A stretch of DNA of 64,000 nt, taken from Cupriavidus sp. WKF15 (GTDB taxonomy: Bacteria > Pseudomonadota > Gammaproteobacteria > Burkholderiales > Burkholderiaceae). A program made the translations under genes and the position numbers. Shown in pieces: positions 1 through 10,315 of the stretch; position 1 is the first letter of the stretch; every line of letters begins with the position of its first letter. The notes beneath the pieces were generated by a model. The model worked only from the letters and a program-made list of their open reading frames with translations, was not told the DNA's origin and searched no databases. The stretch is taken from assembly GCF_029278605.1 (NCBI RefSeq), contig NZ_CP119572.1, positions 2,790,001 through 2,854,000 of the forward strand, given 5' to 3'.

Positions 1-263
1 AACGCCGCCTGGGCCTTGTTCATGCGGCTGCGCTCGCGATAGGCGGCGGCGCGGCGCGGCATCTCGGAAAGATGGCGCACCGTGGACAGGACCGTCCACA
101 CCACGAAGAACACCAGCAGCAGCAATGCCAGCGCAAGGTTCAGCGACAGCTCGACCCGGTACGGCGGATAGAACAGCACCACATTGCTGTGGTTGAACTG
201 CGTGAACAGCGCCAGTCCGACGGCGCCACCGAACAGGACGGCTACCCAGAACAGAAGGCGCAT
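1..263 (-). CDS. hemY: HemY, heme biosynthesis-associated membrane protein (5' part only)
   Basis: Only the first 87 or so residues lie in the window; the gene runs off the left edge. The start ATG (complement of 261-263) is 2 bases past the hemD-hemX stop, so the two are surely co-transcribed. Two hydrophobic segments are visible, at about residues 3-22 and 41-60, followed by a basic stretch. This is the usual N-terminus of proteobacterial HemY, an inner-membrane protein with TPR repeats found at the end of hemCDXY operons. Its biochemical role is not settled, and it is unrelated to the HemY protoporphyrinogen oxidase of Bacillus. The call rests on operon position plus the two-helix N-terminus. 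Confidence 0.85.
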   Translation of the reverse strand, partial: MRLLFWVAVLFGGAVGLALFTQFNHSNVVLFYPPYRVELSLNLALALLLLVFFVVWTVLSTVRHLSEMPRRAAAYRERSRMNKAQAA

Positions 264-265
264 GC

Positions 266-2335
266 TTACTCCTTCTTCAGCGCATGCAGTGCGCCCAGGC
301 TTTCCGCCATGGTCGGCAGCTGCACCGTCACCGCGCCGGCCTGCGCCTGCTTGAGCAAGGTCAGCACGGTCTGCACGCGCCGCGATTTGGCGTCGAAGTA
401 ACGGCCGATCATGGCCTGCGCCGCGGCCAGGTCATTGCGGAAGACCGGCTCGTTGCGCGACAACAGCGCCAGCCGCGCATTGAGCAGGCGCAGCTTGACG
501 TTCTCGCGCAGGAACCAGCCCTGGTCGCCCGACAGCAGCAAGGCTTCGGCGTCATCAACCTTGCGAATGCGGATGACCTGCGCCAGTTCCTCGCGCATGT
601 AGTCCCAGAACCGCGTGAACCAGTTGCCGGTGCCGCCGGTTGCCGGCGCCGATGCCTTCGCACCCTTGGCCGCACCACGGCTTGCTTCCTGGCGGTCTCC
701 TGCTTCAGTGCGTTCAAGCATGCGTTCGCTCGACAGCAGCGGCAGCGAATCGATCTGGTTGATGGCCTCGTCCAGCTTGATCGCGGCACCGGTCAGGTCG
801 GTATCAGGGACCGCCTTCATGCGCGCGATATCGCGTGCAAGCGCGCGGCGAAGCAGGTTGTACTGCGGCTTGTCGGTACGGGCCAGGCGCGCGTCGGCGC
901 TCTGCAGCGCCGCCAGCGCGACCTGCACGTTGCCCGTCAGCTGGAGCTGCTGACCGGCATTGGTCAGCAGCTGCTGGATCTCGGCGAGCTCCCAGTCGTC
1001 GCGGTTGCGCATCAGGTCCTGATAGACCTGTTCGAGCGCGGCTTGCTTGTCGCGGGTTTCGCTGACCTGGCCGTCAAGCCCGCCAACCTTGGCCTGCAGT
1101 TCCTTGACCGTGTCCTGCGCATTGCGCGACAACACGCGGGTTTCCTGCACCAGCGCATCGTTGCTCTGCTGCCGCCGCGCCAGCTCCTCGGTCAGGTGGT
1201 CGACCCGCTGCTGCAGCCACCAGAAGCCGCCGGCGGTCGCCAGTACCAGGACTGCCACGAGCACCCACAATGCGGCGTTGGGGCGCGGCCCGGTGAACGG
1301 CGGCGCTGGCCCGTCTGAAGCCGCGGCGGGCGGAATGGTGGTTGAGGAGGACGTAGATTCTTGCGTCACGCGTTCGACCCTGTTTGTCATGGCAGGCGGC
1401 TGCACGGGCGGCGACTCCGGCCGTGGCGCCGGCGGTGCCACGGTGACCGCGGGAGCCACGGTGCTCGCAGGCACCGGTCCGGCATAGGCATCCGCCCACT
1501 GCTTGCACGCCGCAAGCAGCCCGGCGTCGCCCGGCGCCGCACGCAGGATGCGCGTAAAGCCGAGCGCCTCCGCCTGTTCGGCGATTCTCGCATGCGGCGC
1601 GATGCACTGCACCTGTTTCAGGGTGGCCAGTTCCTGCGGCGACAGGTTCTGTCGCGCCAGCGTATCGAGGTTGCGCACGGCTTCCGAGCTGGTCAGCAGC
1701 CAGGCCTGCGGGGCAGCGCCCGCGCCCAGGCCGTCGCGCACGGCCTGCCATTGCATGGCGCTGGGTTCCGGCAAGTTGCGCTGGTAGGCCTCGACTGCCG
1801 TGACCTCGGCACCGGCTTCCCGCATGCGATCGCCCAGCCAGTCGCGGCCACCGTTGCCGCGCACGATCAGGACGGCGCGCCCCCGCAGCGCGGCGGGGTC
1901 CAGCTGCGCCCAGAGGGCCTCGGAATCGAAACGTGCCTCTTCGCCGGCGGCGACACCGTTCGTAGCGTTGCAGCCGGCGCCGGCGGGCGCGATCACGCGA
2001 TGATCAGGCGCGGTAATGCCTCGCTCGGCGAGGGCCGTGACACTCGCGGGGCCAACCACGGCCACCGGCACGCCTGACGGCCACTGGGCCATGGCATTGC
2101 CCTGCACCGACGCCAGTGCATCGAGCGCGTACTGGATCGCATTGGGACTGACAAAGACCACCAGCGCGAACTCGCCCAGGCGCGCCAGCGCGGCGCGTAG
2201 CGGCGCGTCATCCGCAGCGGGGCCAATGGCCAGCAGCGGAAAGCCCAGCACATCCAGGCCGGCGGCCTGGAGGGCCTCGGTCAGTTGCCGGGACTGCCCG
2301 GCGGGTCGTGTGACAACGACAGTCGGGCGGGGCAT
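266..2335 (-). CDS. hemDX: Fused uroporphyrinogen-III synthase / HemX membrane protein
   Basis: A 689-residue fusion. Residues 1 to about 285 are a HemD domain, which closes and inverts the D ring of hydroxymethylbilane to give uroporphyrinogen III, the last shared precursor of heme and cobalamin. A Pro/Ala/Ser/Thr-rich linker (about 285-350) leads to one transmembrane helix (about 355-375). The rest is a long coiled-coil-like HemX domain (from about 380) of the kind found as a separate protein in enterobacteria. The start is 9 bases after the hemC stop, and hemY begins 2 bases after its end. The fusion places the soluble synthase at the inner membrane, with the HemX part presumably in the periplasm. 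No frameshift or in-frame stop is visible. Confidence 0.92.
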   Translation of the reverse strand: MPRPTVVVTRPAGQSRQLTEALQAAGLDVLGFPLLAIGPAADDAPLRAALARLGEFALVVFVSPNAIQYALDALASVQGNAMAQWPSGVPVAVVGPASVTALAERGITAPDHRVIAPAGAGCNATNGVAAGEEARFDSEALWAQLDPAALRGRAVLIVRGNGGRDWLGDRMREAGAEVTAVEAYQRNLPEPSAMQWQAVRDGLGAGAAPQAWLLTSSEAVRNLDTLARQNLSPQELATLKQVQCIAPHARIAEQAEALGFTRILRAAPGDAGLLAACKQWADAYAGPVPASTVAPAVTVAPPAPRPESPPVQPPAMTNRVERVTQESTSSSTTIPPAAASDGPAPPFTGPRPNAALWVLVAVLVLATAGGFWWLQQRVDHLTEELARRQQSNDALVQETRVLSRNAQDTVKELQAKVGGLDGQVSETRDKQAALEQVYQDLMRNRDDWELAEIQQLLTNAGQQLQLTGNVQVALAALQSADARLARTDKPQYNLLRRALARDIARMKAVPDTDLTGAAIKLDEAINQIDSLPLLSSERMLERTEAGDRQEASRGAAKGAKASAPATGGTGNWFTRFWDYMREELAQVIRIRKVDDAEALLLSGDQGWFLRENVKLRLLNARLALLSRNEPVFRNDLAAAQAMIGRYFDAKSRRVQTVLTLLKQAQAGAVTVQLPTMAESLGALHALKKE

Positions 2336-2344
2336 GGGCCGGCC

Positions 2345-3349
2345 TCAGGCAGGAGCTTGGGGATCAGGCGTTTCGGCCAGCGCGGCGAGGATATCTGCCG
2401 CACCCTGCGACAGCAGGTCGCGTGCAACGGCTTCGCCGAGCGCTTCGGCCGCCGCGGCGTCGGGCGCGGGACCGACCGCCATGGCGCGCGTCTGGCGCGT
2501 GCCATCGGGCATCGCCACGAAGGCGTCGAGTCGCAACTGGTCGCCGTCCCAGCGCGCATGCGCCGCCAACGGCACCTGACAGGATCCGCCCAGCCTGCGC
2601 GACACGGCCCGTTCAGCCGTTACCGCAAGCGCGGTCGGAGCATGGTTCAGCGGCGCCAGCCATCCGGCGACGTCCGGGCGCGTCGAAAGGATCTCGATGC
2701 CGAGCGCGCCCTGCCCTGCCGCCGGCAGCGAGGCCTCCGGCGCGATCAGCGCGCGGATGCGGTCGCCCAGGCCCAGGCGCTTGAGACCTGCCGCGGCCAG
2801 GATGATCGCGCCATACTCGCCGCGATCGAGCTTGCCCAGCCGGGTATCCAGGTTGCCGCGCAGCGGCTTGATGACCAGGTGCGGGTAGCGTGCCCGCAAC
2901 GCGGCTTCGCGGCGCAGGCTCGATGTGCCCACCACGGTGCCCGCCGGCATGTCGTCGAGCGAAGCGAACGCCGACGATACCAGCGCATCGCGCGGATCTT
3001 CACGCTCCATCACCGCCGTCAGGGTAAAGCCTTCGGGCAGCTCCATCGGCACATCCTTGAGCGAATGCACCGCCAGGTCGGCCCGGCCTTCCGCCATGGC
3101 GAATTCCAGCTCTTTGACAAACAAACCCTTTCCACCGACTTTCGACAAAGTCCGGTCTAGAATCTGGTCTCCGCGCGTGGTCATGCCCAGAATGGACACA
3201 TCGCACGCGGGATAGTATTGTTGCAGCGCAGCACGCACATGTTCCGCCTGCCACATGGCCAGACGGCTCTCGCGGGAGGCAATGACGAGCTTGTGTGGAA
3301 GGCTGCTGGACACGGCGTTAGAAGAAGTCGGAGAGGCGGGTGCTTGCAT
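2345..3349 (-). CDS. hemC: Hydroxymethylbilane synthase (porphobilinogen deaminase)
   Basis: 334 residues, slightly longer than the usual 310-320 because of a Ser/Pro-rich N-terminal tail of about 18 residues. The enzyme joins four porphobilinogens into hydroxymethylbilane on a dipyrromethane cofactor. Visible family features are the N-terminal [16 protein letters not shown] segment, the stretch [20 protein letters not shown] followed by VHSLKDVP, and the cofactor-cysteine loop [13 protein letters not shown] near residue 255. It is first in the hemC-hemDX-hemY operon and divergent from ppc, with about 72 bases between the two starts. No clear ribosome-binding site precedes the chosen ATG, so the exact start is less certain than the gene. 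Confidence 0.95.
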   Translation of the reverse strand: MQAPASPTSSNAVSSSLPHKLVIASRESRLAMWQAEHVRAALQQYYPACDVSILGMTTRGDQILDRTLSKVGGKGLFVKELEFAMAEGRADLAVHSLKDVPMELPEGFTLTAVMEREDPRDALVSSAFASLDDMPAGTVVGTSSLRREAALRARYPHLVIKPLRGNLDTRLGKLDRGEYGAIILAAAGLKRLGLGDRIRALIAPEASLPAAGQGALGIEILSTRPDVAGWLAPLNHAPTALAVTAERAVSRRLGGSCQVPLAAHARWDGDQLRLDAFVAMPDGTRQTRAMAVGPAPDAAAAEALGEAVARDLLSQGAADILAALAETPDPQAPA

Positions 3350-3421
3350 TCGTCAATGTTAGCACGCGACCCAATCGCCGCTCCGCACCATTGGACCAGA
3401 AGTAGAGCAAGAGGAGATTGC

Positions 3422-6400
3422 ATGACGCAGCACGCTGCGCGCCCCGGCCGACGCATGGCCAATCGAGAAGTCCCCTCCCAGGCCTCAGGCCAGAGTGACG
3501 CAAACGGCGCCCCCACCCGTAAGACCGCTTCCAAGGCCACCGGTACCAAGCGGATTTCAAAGGCCAACCTGATGGTCGTGCCCGCCAACGGTGCCATGAA
3601 CCCCAGCCCCGCCCGCCGCTCCGCCGCCGACAAGGACCTGCCCCTGCGCGAGGACATCCGCTTCCTGGGCCGCCTGCTGGGCGAATGCCTGCGCGAGCAG
3701 GAAGGCGACGCCGCCTTCGAGGTGGTCGAGACCATCCGCCAGACCGCCGTGCGTTTCCGCCGCGAGAACGACCGCGCCGCCGGCGCCGAGCTGGACCGCC
3801 TGCTCAAGCGCCTGTCGCGCGACCAGACCAACCAGGTCGTGCGCGCGTTCAGCTATTTCTCGCACCTGGCCAATATCGCCGAGGACCAGCACCACAACCG
3901 CCGTCGCCGCATCCATGCGCTGGCTGGCTCGCCGCCGCAGGACGGCAGCCTGCAGCACGCGCTGGAAAAGATCGACGCCGCCGGCGTCACCGGCAAGCAG
4001 CTGCGCAAGTTCCTGGACGAGGCGCTGATCGTGCCGGTGCTGACCGCGCACCCGACCGAAGTCCAGCGCAAGAGCATTCTTGACGCCGAGCGCGAGATCG
4101 CGCGCCTGCTGGCCGAGCGCGACCTGCCGATGACCGCGCGCGAGCGCGACCACAACACCGCGCAGCTGCGCGCCAAGGTCACCACGCTGTGGCAGACTCG
4201 CATGCTGCGCGACGCGCGCCTGACCGTCGCGGACGAGATCGACAACGCGCTGTCCTACTACCGCACCACCTTCCTGCACGGCATCCCGCAGCTGATGAGC
4301 GAACTGGAAGAGGACATCGCCGCGATCTTCCCGGCCTCGCGCAAGACCAAGGGCGGTGCGGCCGAACCGGCGCCGCTCGCGCCGTTCATGCAGATGGGTT
4401 CGTGGATCGGCGGCGACCGCGACGGCAATCCGAACGTCACGGCGGAAACACTGGATCACGCCGCCACCCAGCAGTCGCAGATGATCCTGGGCTGGTATCT
4501 GGATGAAGTGCATGCGCTCGGCGCCGAGCTGTCGATGTCGTCGCTGATGGTCGACGCCAGCCCCGAGCTGCTCTCGCTGGCCGAGGCCTCGCCCGACCAT
4601 TCGGCGCATCGCGCCGACGAGCCCTACCGCCGCGCGCTGATCGGCATCTACGCGCGCCTGGCCGCGACCAGCAAGGTGCTGACCGGCCACGGCGCGCCGC
4701 GCCATCCGGTGGCCGACGCCGAACCCTACAGCAGCGCCGAAGCCTTCGCCGCCGACGTGCAGGTGGTGATCGACTCGCTGCGCGCGCACCACGGCCGGGC
4801 GCTGGCCAGCACGCGCATCGATGCACTGGTACGCGCGATTGCCGTGTTCGGCTTCCACCTGGCATCGGTCGACATGCGCCAGGTCTCCGACGTACATGAA
4901 GCGGTGGTGGCCGAGCTGTTCGCCGCCGCTGGCGTCGAGAAGGACTACGCCGCGCTGCCGGAATCGCGCAAGCTCGAACTGCTGCTGGCCGAACTGCGCC
5001 AGCCGCGCCTGCTGACGCTGCCCTGGCACGAGTACTCGGAACAGACCCGCAACGAACTGGCGATCCTGGCAACGGCACGCGAACTGCGCGCGCGCTACGG
5101 CAAGCGGGTCGCGCGCAACTACATCATCTCGCACACGGAAACGCTGTCCGACCTGGTCGAGGTCATGCTGCTGCAGAAGGAATCCGGCATGCTGCAGGGC
5201 ACGCTGGGCAGCAAGACCGACCCGGCCCGCATGGAGCTGATGGTCATTCCGCTGTTCGAAACCATCGAGGACTTGCAGAACGCCGCCGGCATCATGCAGT
5301 CGCTGTTGGACCTGCCGGGCTTCGACTCGGTGATCGAGCACCACGGCGTCGAGCAGGAAGTGATGCTGGGCTACTCCGATTCGAACAAGGACGGCGGCTT
5401 CCTGACCTCGAACTGGGAGCTGTACAAGGCCGAGCTGGCGCTGGTGCAGCTGTTCGAGCAGCGCAAGGTCAAGCTGCGCCTGTTCCACGGCCGCGGCGGC
5501 ACGGTTGGCCGCGGCGGCGGCCCGACCTACCAGGCCATCCTGTCGCAGCCGCCGGGCACGGTGAACGGGCAGATCCGCCTGACCGAGCAGGGCGAGATCA
5601 TCAACAGCAAGTTCGCCAATGCCGAGATCGGCCGGCGCAACCTGGAAACGGTGATCGCCGCGACGCTGGAAGCGTCGCTGCTGCCGCAGCAGAACGCGCC
5701 GAAGGAGCTGAGCACGTTCGAGGGCATCATGCAGCAGTTGTCGGACCGCGCCTTCGGCGCCTACCGCAACCTGGTGTATGAAACCCCGGGCTTCAAGGAC
5801 TACTTCTTCGCCACCACGCCGATCATCGAGATCGCGGACCTGAACCTGGGATCGCGCCCGGCCTCGCGCAAGCTGATGGACAAGAAGAACCGCCGCATCG
5901 AGGATCTGCGCGCGATTCCGTGGGGCTTCTCGTGGGGCCAGTGCCGCCTGCTGCTGCCGGGCTGGTATGGTTTCGGCAGCGCGGTCAAGTCGCTGCTGGA
6001 CACCGCGCCCGACGAAAAGGCGCGCAAGGCCGCGGTAGCCACGCTGCGCAAGATGGTCAAGACCTGGCCGTTCTTCTCCACGCTGCTGTCCAATATGGAC
6101 ATGGTGCTGGCCAAGACCGACCTGGCCGTGGCCTCGCGCTATGCGCAGCTTTGTGACGACGCGGCCTTGCGCAAGAACGTGTTCGCGCGCATCAGCAAGG
6201 AATGGCACCTGACCAGCGAGATGCTGGCGCTGATCACGGGCCACCAGGAGCGGCTGTCCGACAACCCGCTGCTGGCACGCTCGATCAAGAACCGCTTCGC
6301 CTACCTGGATCCGCTCAACCACTTGCAGGTCGAGTTGCTCAAGCGCTATCGCTCGGGCAAGGACGGGGACGATATCCGCGTTCGCCGCGGTATCCACCTG

Positions 6401-6442
6401 ACTATCAACGGGGTAGCGGCGGGGCTGCGCAATACGGGTTGA
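3422..6442 (+). CDS. ppc: Phosphoenolpyruvate carboxylase
   Basis: 1006 residues. It carboxylates phosphoenolpyruvate with bicarbonate to oxaloacetate, replenishing the TCA cycle. Start chosen at 3422 because GAGGAG at 3411-3416 lies 5 bases upstream; the frame is open further upstream but has no such site. The first 75 or so residues are a basic, low-complexity extension. Signature motifs are present: [12 protein letters not shown] with its catalytic His near residue 210, [36 protein letters not shown], and the conserved C-terminal end in RNTG. A perfect 13-bp hairpin follows at 6469. Divergent from hemC. Confidence 0.97.
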   Translation: MTQHAARPGRRMANREVPSQASGQSDANGAPTRKTASKATGTKRISKANLMVVPANGAMNPSPARRSAADKDLPLREDIRFLGRLLGECLREQEGDAAFEVVETIRQTAVRFRRENDRAAGAELDRLLKRLSRDQTNQVVRAFSYFSHLANIAEDQHHNRRRRIHALAGSPPQDGSLQHALEKIDAAGVTGKQLRKFLDEALIVPVLTAHPTEVQRKSILDAEREIARLLAERDLPMTARERDHNTAQLRAKVTTLWQTRMLRDARLTVADEIDNALSYYRTTFLHGIPQLMSELEEDIAAIFPASRKTKGGAAEPAPLAPFMQMGSWIGGDRDGNPNVTAETLDHAATQQSQMILGWYLDEVHALGAELSMSSLMVDASPELLSLAEASPDHSAHRADEPYRRALIGIYARLAATSKVLTGHGAPRHPVADAEPYSSAEAFAADVQVVIDSLRAHHGRALASTRIDALVRAIAVFGFHLASVDMRQVSDVHEAVVAELFAAAGVEKDYAALPESRKLELLLAELRQPRLLTLPWHEYSEQTRNELAILATARELRARYGKRVARNYIISHTETLSDLVEVMLLQKESGMLQGTLGSKTDPARMELMVIPLFETIEDLQNAAGIMQSLLDLPGFDSVIEHHGVEQEVMLGYSDSNKDGGFLTSNWELYKAELALVQLFEQRKVKLRLFHGRGGTVGRGGGPTYQAILSQPPGTVNGQIRLTEQGEIINSKFANAEIGRRNLETVIAATLEASLLPQQNAPKELSTFEGIMQQLSDRAFGAYRNLVYETPGFKDYFFATTPIIEIADLNLGSRPASRKLMDKKNRRIEDLRAIPWGFSWGQCRLLLPGWYGFGSAVKSLLDTAPDEKARKAAVATLRKMVKTWPFFSTLLSNMDMVLAKTDLAVASRYAQLCDDAALRKNVFARISKEWHLTSEMLALITGHQERLSDNPLLARSIKNRFAYLDPLNHLQVELLKRYRSGKDGDDIRVRRGIHLTINGVAAGLRNTG

Positions 6443-6468
6443 TCGCCAACTGAGCCATTGCGTCACAG

Positions 6469-6502
6469 AACGCCCGGACGATATGTCGTCCGGGCGTTTG
6501 TC
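6469..6502 (+). terminator. Hairpin terminator after ppc
   Basis: A perfect 13-bp stem (6469-6481 with 6486-6498) around a TATG loop, starting 27 bases after the ppc stop. The following T-run is short and interrupted, so it may be a weak intrinsic terminator; it could serve both ppc and the convergent ferritin-like gene. Confidence 0.7.
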
Positions 6503-6524
6503 CATCTGGCGACTATAGCCTGGC

Positions 6525-7148
6525 TCAGCCCACAAACGCGCCCGGCACCGGGTCTTCCCCCAGCGCATGCAGCAGCACCGCCCAATGCATGGCCTCGTCG
6601 CCGAGGATGCTGCCCGCTGCCTTGGTCAGGTCACGGTTGTAGAAATTCGGCAGCACGCCGAGATAAGCCGCGGTGGCGCCCTTCTCCAGCCCCGCCGCGA
6701 AGCGCAGCACGTCCGCCTGCGTCTTGAGCTGTCCGGTCGGAAATGCATACTCCGACGGCTTCTTCGCCATCACCGGCGACCCTCCGAGCTTCGATACCGT
6801 GCCGGCCAGCACCTGCGCATGGGCCTTGTGGTGGGTCTGGAACTTCACCGCCGTATCGAGCACGGGCTTCTGCAGCAGCCCGCTTTCCGCCCCGACCTGG
6901 TAGGCCGCGATGGCCTGGTACTCCAGTCCGAGCGCGACGTTGAGGATATTGATGTCGTCCTTCGTGCTGCCCGACTGTGTCTGGGCCCAGGCCGGCATCG
7001 ACTCGCCCAGGCTCAGCACGGCCAGCGAGCCGAGCGCGAACAGGCCCGGCACCTTGAGCAGGCCGCGCCGGCGCTCGTCGGGCAAGGTAACGATGGCAAC
7101 GTCCGCGGGTTGGACCAGCCGGCGGTCTGGCGTGGGCATGCGTTCCAT
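6525..7148 (-). CDS. Exported ferritin-like domain protein
   Basis: 207 residues from the ATG at 7148, chosen because AGGAG lies just upstream on the minus strand. An arginine-rich stretch (RRRGLLK) before a hydrophobic segment ending in an Ala-x-Ala-like site (PAWAQ) suggests export, possibly by the Tat pathway. The mature part is a four-helix, ferritin-like domain (PF13668-like). It has Glu and His residues spaced as in a di-iron site: LGLEYQAIAAYQ, FQTHHKAHAQ, LEKGATAAY and LGDEAMHWAVL. Function unknown; the family is often linked to oxidative or desiccation stress. It is divergent from an ECF sigma factor, which makes it a candidate target of that regulator (inference). Confidence 0.8.
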   Translation of the reverse strand: MERMPTPDRRLVQPADVAIVTLPDERRRGLLKVPGLFALGSLAVLSLGESMPAWAQTQSGSTKDDINILNVALGLEYQAIAAYQVGAESGLLQKPVLDTAVKFQTHHKAHAQVLAGTVSKLGGSPVMAKKPSEYAFPTGQLKTQADVLRFAAGLEKGATAAYLGVLPNFYNRDLTKAAGSILGDEAMHWAVLLHALGEDPVPGAFVG

Positions 7149-7281
7149 GGTGTTCTCCTGTATGGCATCAAGGGGCAGCGTCCGCTGTGCGGCTCGCCTG
7201 ACCCTTTTACGCAGGCACCGGACAATCGGATGCACCGGCGCTGCCTATAATCGGGCAAAGCCTTCGCCCTGGAACCGCCGC

Positions 7282-7881
7282 GTGTCTGCTTCCCCGGAAC
7301 CGTCCTTTGCCCCGCCGGCCGACAACGACCAGCTTGCGGCGTGGCTGCAGGCGGTGGCGCTCGGCGACCGCCAGGCGCTGCGCGCGCTCTACGAGCAGAC
7401 TTCGGCGAAACTGTTCGGCCTTGCGCTGCGTATCACTGGCAGGCGTGACTGGGCGGAGGATGTCGTGCAGGAAAGCTTTGTCAGCATCTGGCACCACGCC
7501 GTCGACTACCGGCCGCACCTGGCCGCGCCGATGACCTGGATGACCACCATTGTTCGCAACCGCGCGCTGGACTGCCTGCGCCGCGCGGCCGCCGCGCGCC
7601 TGCCGCAGACGGTGGAACTCGACGATGAACTGGGAGAATGGCTGGCCGACGATGCCGCGGGCCCAGCCGAACTCGCGCTGGCGAGCCAGCAGGCGCGCGC
7701 ACTGAACCGCTGCCTGCAGCGCCTGGAGCAGGCGCAACGCCAGGCCATCGTGCTGGCCTACCTGCATGACCTGAGTCACGCCGAACTGGCGCAGCGGCTG
7801 CGCACGCCGCTTGGGACCGTCAAGTCCTGGATCCGCCGCGGCCTGGAGCACCTGCGCACCTGCCTGGAGGGCGCGCCATGA
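7282..7881 (+). CDS. ECF-family RNA polymerase sigma factor
   Basis: 199 residues from a GTG at 7282. The frame is open further upstream but only antisense to the ferritin-like gene, and family similarity begins about 20 residues after this GTG. Region 2 is clear (ALRALYEQTSAKLFGLALRI, DWAEDVVQESFVSIWHHA, MTWMTTIVRNRALDCLRR). Region 4 follows (QRQAIVLAYLHDLSHAELAQ, then GTVKSWIRRGLEHLR). It directs RNA polymerase to stress promoters. Its stop overlaps the start of the anti-sigma gene by 4 bases (ATGA), the standard arrangement for a regulator held inactive by a co-translated membrane partner. No consensus promoter for autoregulation could be assigned by eye. Confidence 0.93.
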   Translation: MSASPEPSFAPPADNDQLAAWLQAVALGDRQALRALYEQTSAKLFGLALRITGRRDWAEDVVQESFVSIWHHAVDYRPHLAAPMTWMTTIVRNRALDCLRRAAAARLPQTVELDDELGEWLADDAAGPAELALASQQARALNRCLQRLEQAQRQAIVLAYLHDLSHAELAQRLRTPLGTVKSWIRRGLEHLRTCLEGAP

Positions 7882-8600
7882 GGCTGACCCGGCACCCCGA
7901 CCTGCTTGACCGCATGGCGGCCCAGTACGCGCTGGGCGTGTTGCGCGGCGGCGCCCGGCGCCGCATGGAGCAGCTCGCGCGCGAGGAACCGGCGGTGCGC
8001 GCGGCGATCGGCCACTGGCAGGTCAGGCTGTCCGGCATGGCCGAGCTGCAGCCCGCCGCCGGGCCGGTGGAGGCGGTCTGGTGCGGTATCGAGCAGCGGC
8101 TCGGCTGGAAGCCCGCGCCTTCGTCCGCGGCGCCGGGACCGTCGTGGTGGCAGAAGCTGTGGTCGGCGCCGGCATTCTGGCGCGGCGCCGCGGCCGCCAT
8201 GGCCACCGTCGCCGTGCTGGCCGTCGGCATCGGCTGGCTGATGACACAACGACAGCCTGGCGAGACCACGGTCATCGCGGTGCTTAACAATGCACAATCC
8301 CGGCCGGCGCTGCTGGTGTCCTGGGATGCCGGCGCGCAGCAGTTGCTGGTACGCAGGCTTGACGACATGACGTTGCCCGGGCAGCAGGTGCTTCAGTTAT
8401 GGGCGCTGCCGGAAGGTGGCAAGCCCCGCTCGCTGGGCGTGATCGGCCGCGGGCAGACGGCGCGGCTCGCACTGACGCAGATCCCCGCTGCCGTCCCGGC
8501 CCTTGCGGTCAGCGTGGAGCCGCCGGGCGGATCGCCCAACCCGGACGGGCCGAGCGGCCCCGTGGTATTCAAGGGACCGTTGATCCACTCCCCGCTCTGA
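7878..8600 (+). CDS. Anti-sigma factor, RskA type
   Basis: 240 residues. The N-terminal cytosolic part (about 1-90) should bind the sigma factor encoded just upstream. One transmembrane helix follows (about 97-117, within FWRGAAAAMATVAVLAVGI). The C-terminal periplasmic domain has RskA-like features: the LLVSWDAGAQQLLVRRL strand, then LQLWALPEGGKPRSLGV, then SVEPPGGSPNPDGPSGPVVF. No zinc-binding HxxxCxxC motif is seen, unlike ZAS-type anti-sigma factors. Release of the sigma factor presumably needs regulated proteolysis. The adjacent ferritin-like gene could belong to its output (inference). Confidence 0.9.
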   Translation: MRLTRHPDLLDRMAAQYALGVLRGGARRRMEQLAREEPAVRAAIGHWQVRLSGMAELQPAAGPVEAVWCGIEQRLGWKPAPSSAAPGPSWWQKLWSAPAFWRGAAAAMATVAVLAVGIGWLMTQRQPGETTVIAVLNNAQSRPALLVSWDAGAQQLLVRRLDDMTLPGQQVLQLWALPEGGKPRSLGVIGRGQTARLALTQIPAAVPALAVSVEPPGGSPNPDGPSGPVVFKGPLIHSPL

Positions 8601-8648
8601 AGCCCCTGGCCCCGGCCCCGCAACCGCCGTCGCGGGCCGCGCGGGCGA

Positions 8649-8654
8649 TATAAT
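8649..8654 (+). promoter_or_regulatory. Putative -10 element for argH
   Basis: A perfect TATAAT lies 85 bases upstream of the argH start, in the gap after the anti-sigma gene. No good -35 hexamer is seen about 17 bases further up, so the assignment rests on the -10 alone. Confidence 0.5.
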
Positions 8655-8738
8655 CCTCGTTTCTCCGAAATCCGCTCGCGCCCGCCCCGCATGGTCATGC
8701 ACCGGCCGCACGCCGCGCGAGCCAAAGCCCTGACGTCC

Positions 8739-10151
8739 ATGACGACCTCCCAACTTGCCAAGAAAGGCGAAGCCTGGTCCGCCCGCTTCTCCGAACCGAT
8801 GTCCGACCTGGTGAAGCGCTACACCGCCTCGGTGTTCTTCGACAAGCGCCTGGCCCTGTTCGACATCCAGGGTTCGCTGGCCCATGCGGCCATGCTGGCA
8901 AAGCAGGGCATCATCGCCGAAGCCGACCGCGCCGAGATCGAGCGCGGCATGGCGCAGATCAAGGGCGAAATCGAGGCCGGCGGCTTCGAGTGGAAGCTGG
9001 ACCTGGAAGACGTCCACCTGAATATCGAGGCGCGCCTGACCGCGCTGGTGGGCGACGCCGGCAAGCGACTGCATACCGGCCGTTCGCGCAACGACCAGGT
9101 CGCGACCGACATCCGCCTGTGGCTGCGCAGCGAGATCGACAACATCATCGCCCTGCTCGGCGCGCTGCGCGTCTCGCTGCTGGACCTGGCCGACCAGAAC
9201 GCCCACACCATCCTGCCGGGCTTCACGCACCTGCAGGTGGCGCAGCCGGTCACGTTCGGCCACCACCTGCTGGCCTACGTGGAAATGTTCACGCGCGACG
9301 CCGAGCGCATGGCCGATTGCCGCAAGCGCGTCAACCGCCTGCCGCTGGGCGCCGCCGCGCTGGCCGGCACGAGCTATCCGATCGACCGCGAATTCGTTGC
9401 GCAACAGCTCGGCTTCGACGGCGTGTGCCGCAACTCGCTGGACGCCGTCTCGGACCGCGACTTCGCCATCGAATTCTGCGCCGCCGCCGCGCTGGTGATG
9501 ACCCACGTGTCACGCTTCTCTGAAGAGCTGGTGCTGTGGATGAGCCCGCGGGTCGGCTTCATCGACATCGCCGACCGCTTCTGCACCGGCAGCTCGATCA
9601 TGCCGCAGAAGAAGAACCCCGACGTGCCCGAACTGGCGCGTGGCAAGACCGGCCGCGTCAACGGCCACCTGATCGGCCTGCTGACGCTGATGAAGGGCCA
9701 GCCGCTCGCGTACAACAAGGACAACCAGGAAGACAAGGAACCGCTGTTCGATACGGTCGATACCGTGGTCGACACGCTGCGCATCTTCGCCGACATGGTG
9801 CCGGGCATCACCGTCAAGCCGGAGGCGATGCGCGCCGCCGCGCTGCAGGGCTACGCTACCGCCACCGACCTGGCCGACTACCTGGTCAAGAAGGGCCTGC
9901 CGTTCCGCGACGCGCACGAAGCCGTGGCCCATGCCGTGCGCGCCTGCGACAGCCGCCAGTGCGACCTGGCCGACCTGAGCGTGGCCGAGCTGCGCGAGGT
10001 GTCTGGCCTGGGCGACAAGGCCGCGCTGATCGGTGACGACGTGCATGGCGTGCTGACGCTCGAAGGCTCGGTCGCCGCGCGCAACCACATCGGCGGCACC
10101 GCACCGGACCAGGTGCGCGCCGCCATCGCCGCCGCACGCGCCGCGCTGTAA
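8739..10151 (+). CDS. argH: Argininosuccinate lyase
   Basis: 470 residues from the ATG at 8739, where family similarity begins ([20 protein letters not shown]); an upstream in-frame ATG at 8691 would add 16 unlikely residues. It splits argininosuccinate into arginine and fumarate, the last step of arginine synthesis. The fumarase/aspartase superfamily signature [20 protein letters not shown] is present at about residue 284, and the [13 protein letters not shown] segment carries the conserved histidine. Monocistronic, followed by a strong terminator. Confidence 0.97.
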   Translation: MTTSQLAKKGEAWSARFSEPMSDLVKRYTASVFFDKRLALFDIQGSLAHAAMLAKQGIIAEADRAEIERGMAQIKGEIEAGGFEWKLDLEDVHLNIEARLTALVGDAGKRLHTGRSRNDQVATDIRLWLRSEIDNIIALLGALRVSLLDLADQNAHTILPGFTHLQVAQPVTFGHHLLAYVEMFTRDAERMADCRKRVNRLPLGAAALAGTSYPIDREFVAQQLGFDGVCRNSLDAVSDRDFAIEFCAAAALVMTHVSRFSEELVLWMSPRVGFIDIADRFCTGSSIMPQKKNPDVPELARGKTGRVNGHLIGLLTLMKGQPLAYNKDNQEDKEPLFDTVDTVVDTLRIFADMVPGITVKPEAMRAAALQGYATATDLADYLVKKGLPFRDAHEAVAHAVRACDSRQCDLADLSVAELREVSGLGDKAALIGDDVHGVLTLEGSVAARNHIGGTAPDQVRAAIAAARAAL

Positions 10152-10173
10152 GTTCCGCGTAAGCTCAAGCAAG

Positions 10174-10209
10174 AAAAAGCCACGATGGCCCGGCCATCGT
10201 GGCTTTTTT
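10174..10209 (+). terminator. Rho-independent terminator after argH
   Basis: A 13-bp stem (10178-10190 with 10192-10204) flanked by an A-run on the left and a T-run on the right, 20-odd bases past the argH stop. The flanking runs would let it work in both directions. Confidence 0.9.
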
Positions 10210-10315
10210 CTTTGGCACGCCGTATTTTTGCGCAATGTGATAGGTATTAGCCCCAAGCGCCGACGCATTTTGTTACAGATAAACTAATCGCCGCAAAAAA
10301 CCGGGGAGACAACCC

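Noticed and set aside
3557..6568. A 1003-codon open frame on the minus strand opposite ppc
   Set aside because: It is rich in Arg, Gln, His and Val in the pattern given by the complement of high-GC codons. It shows no recognisable domain, while the plus strand encodes a complete PEP carboxylase.
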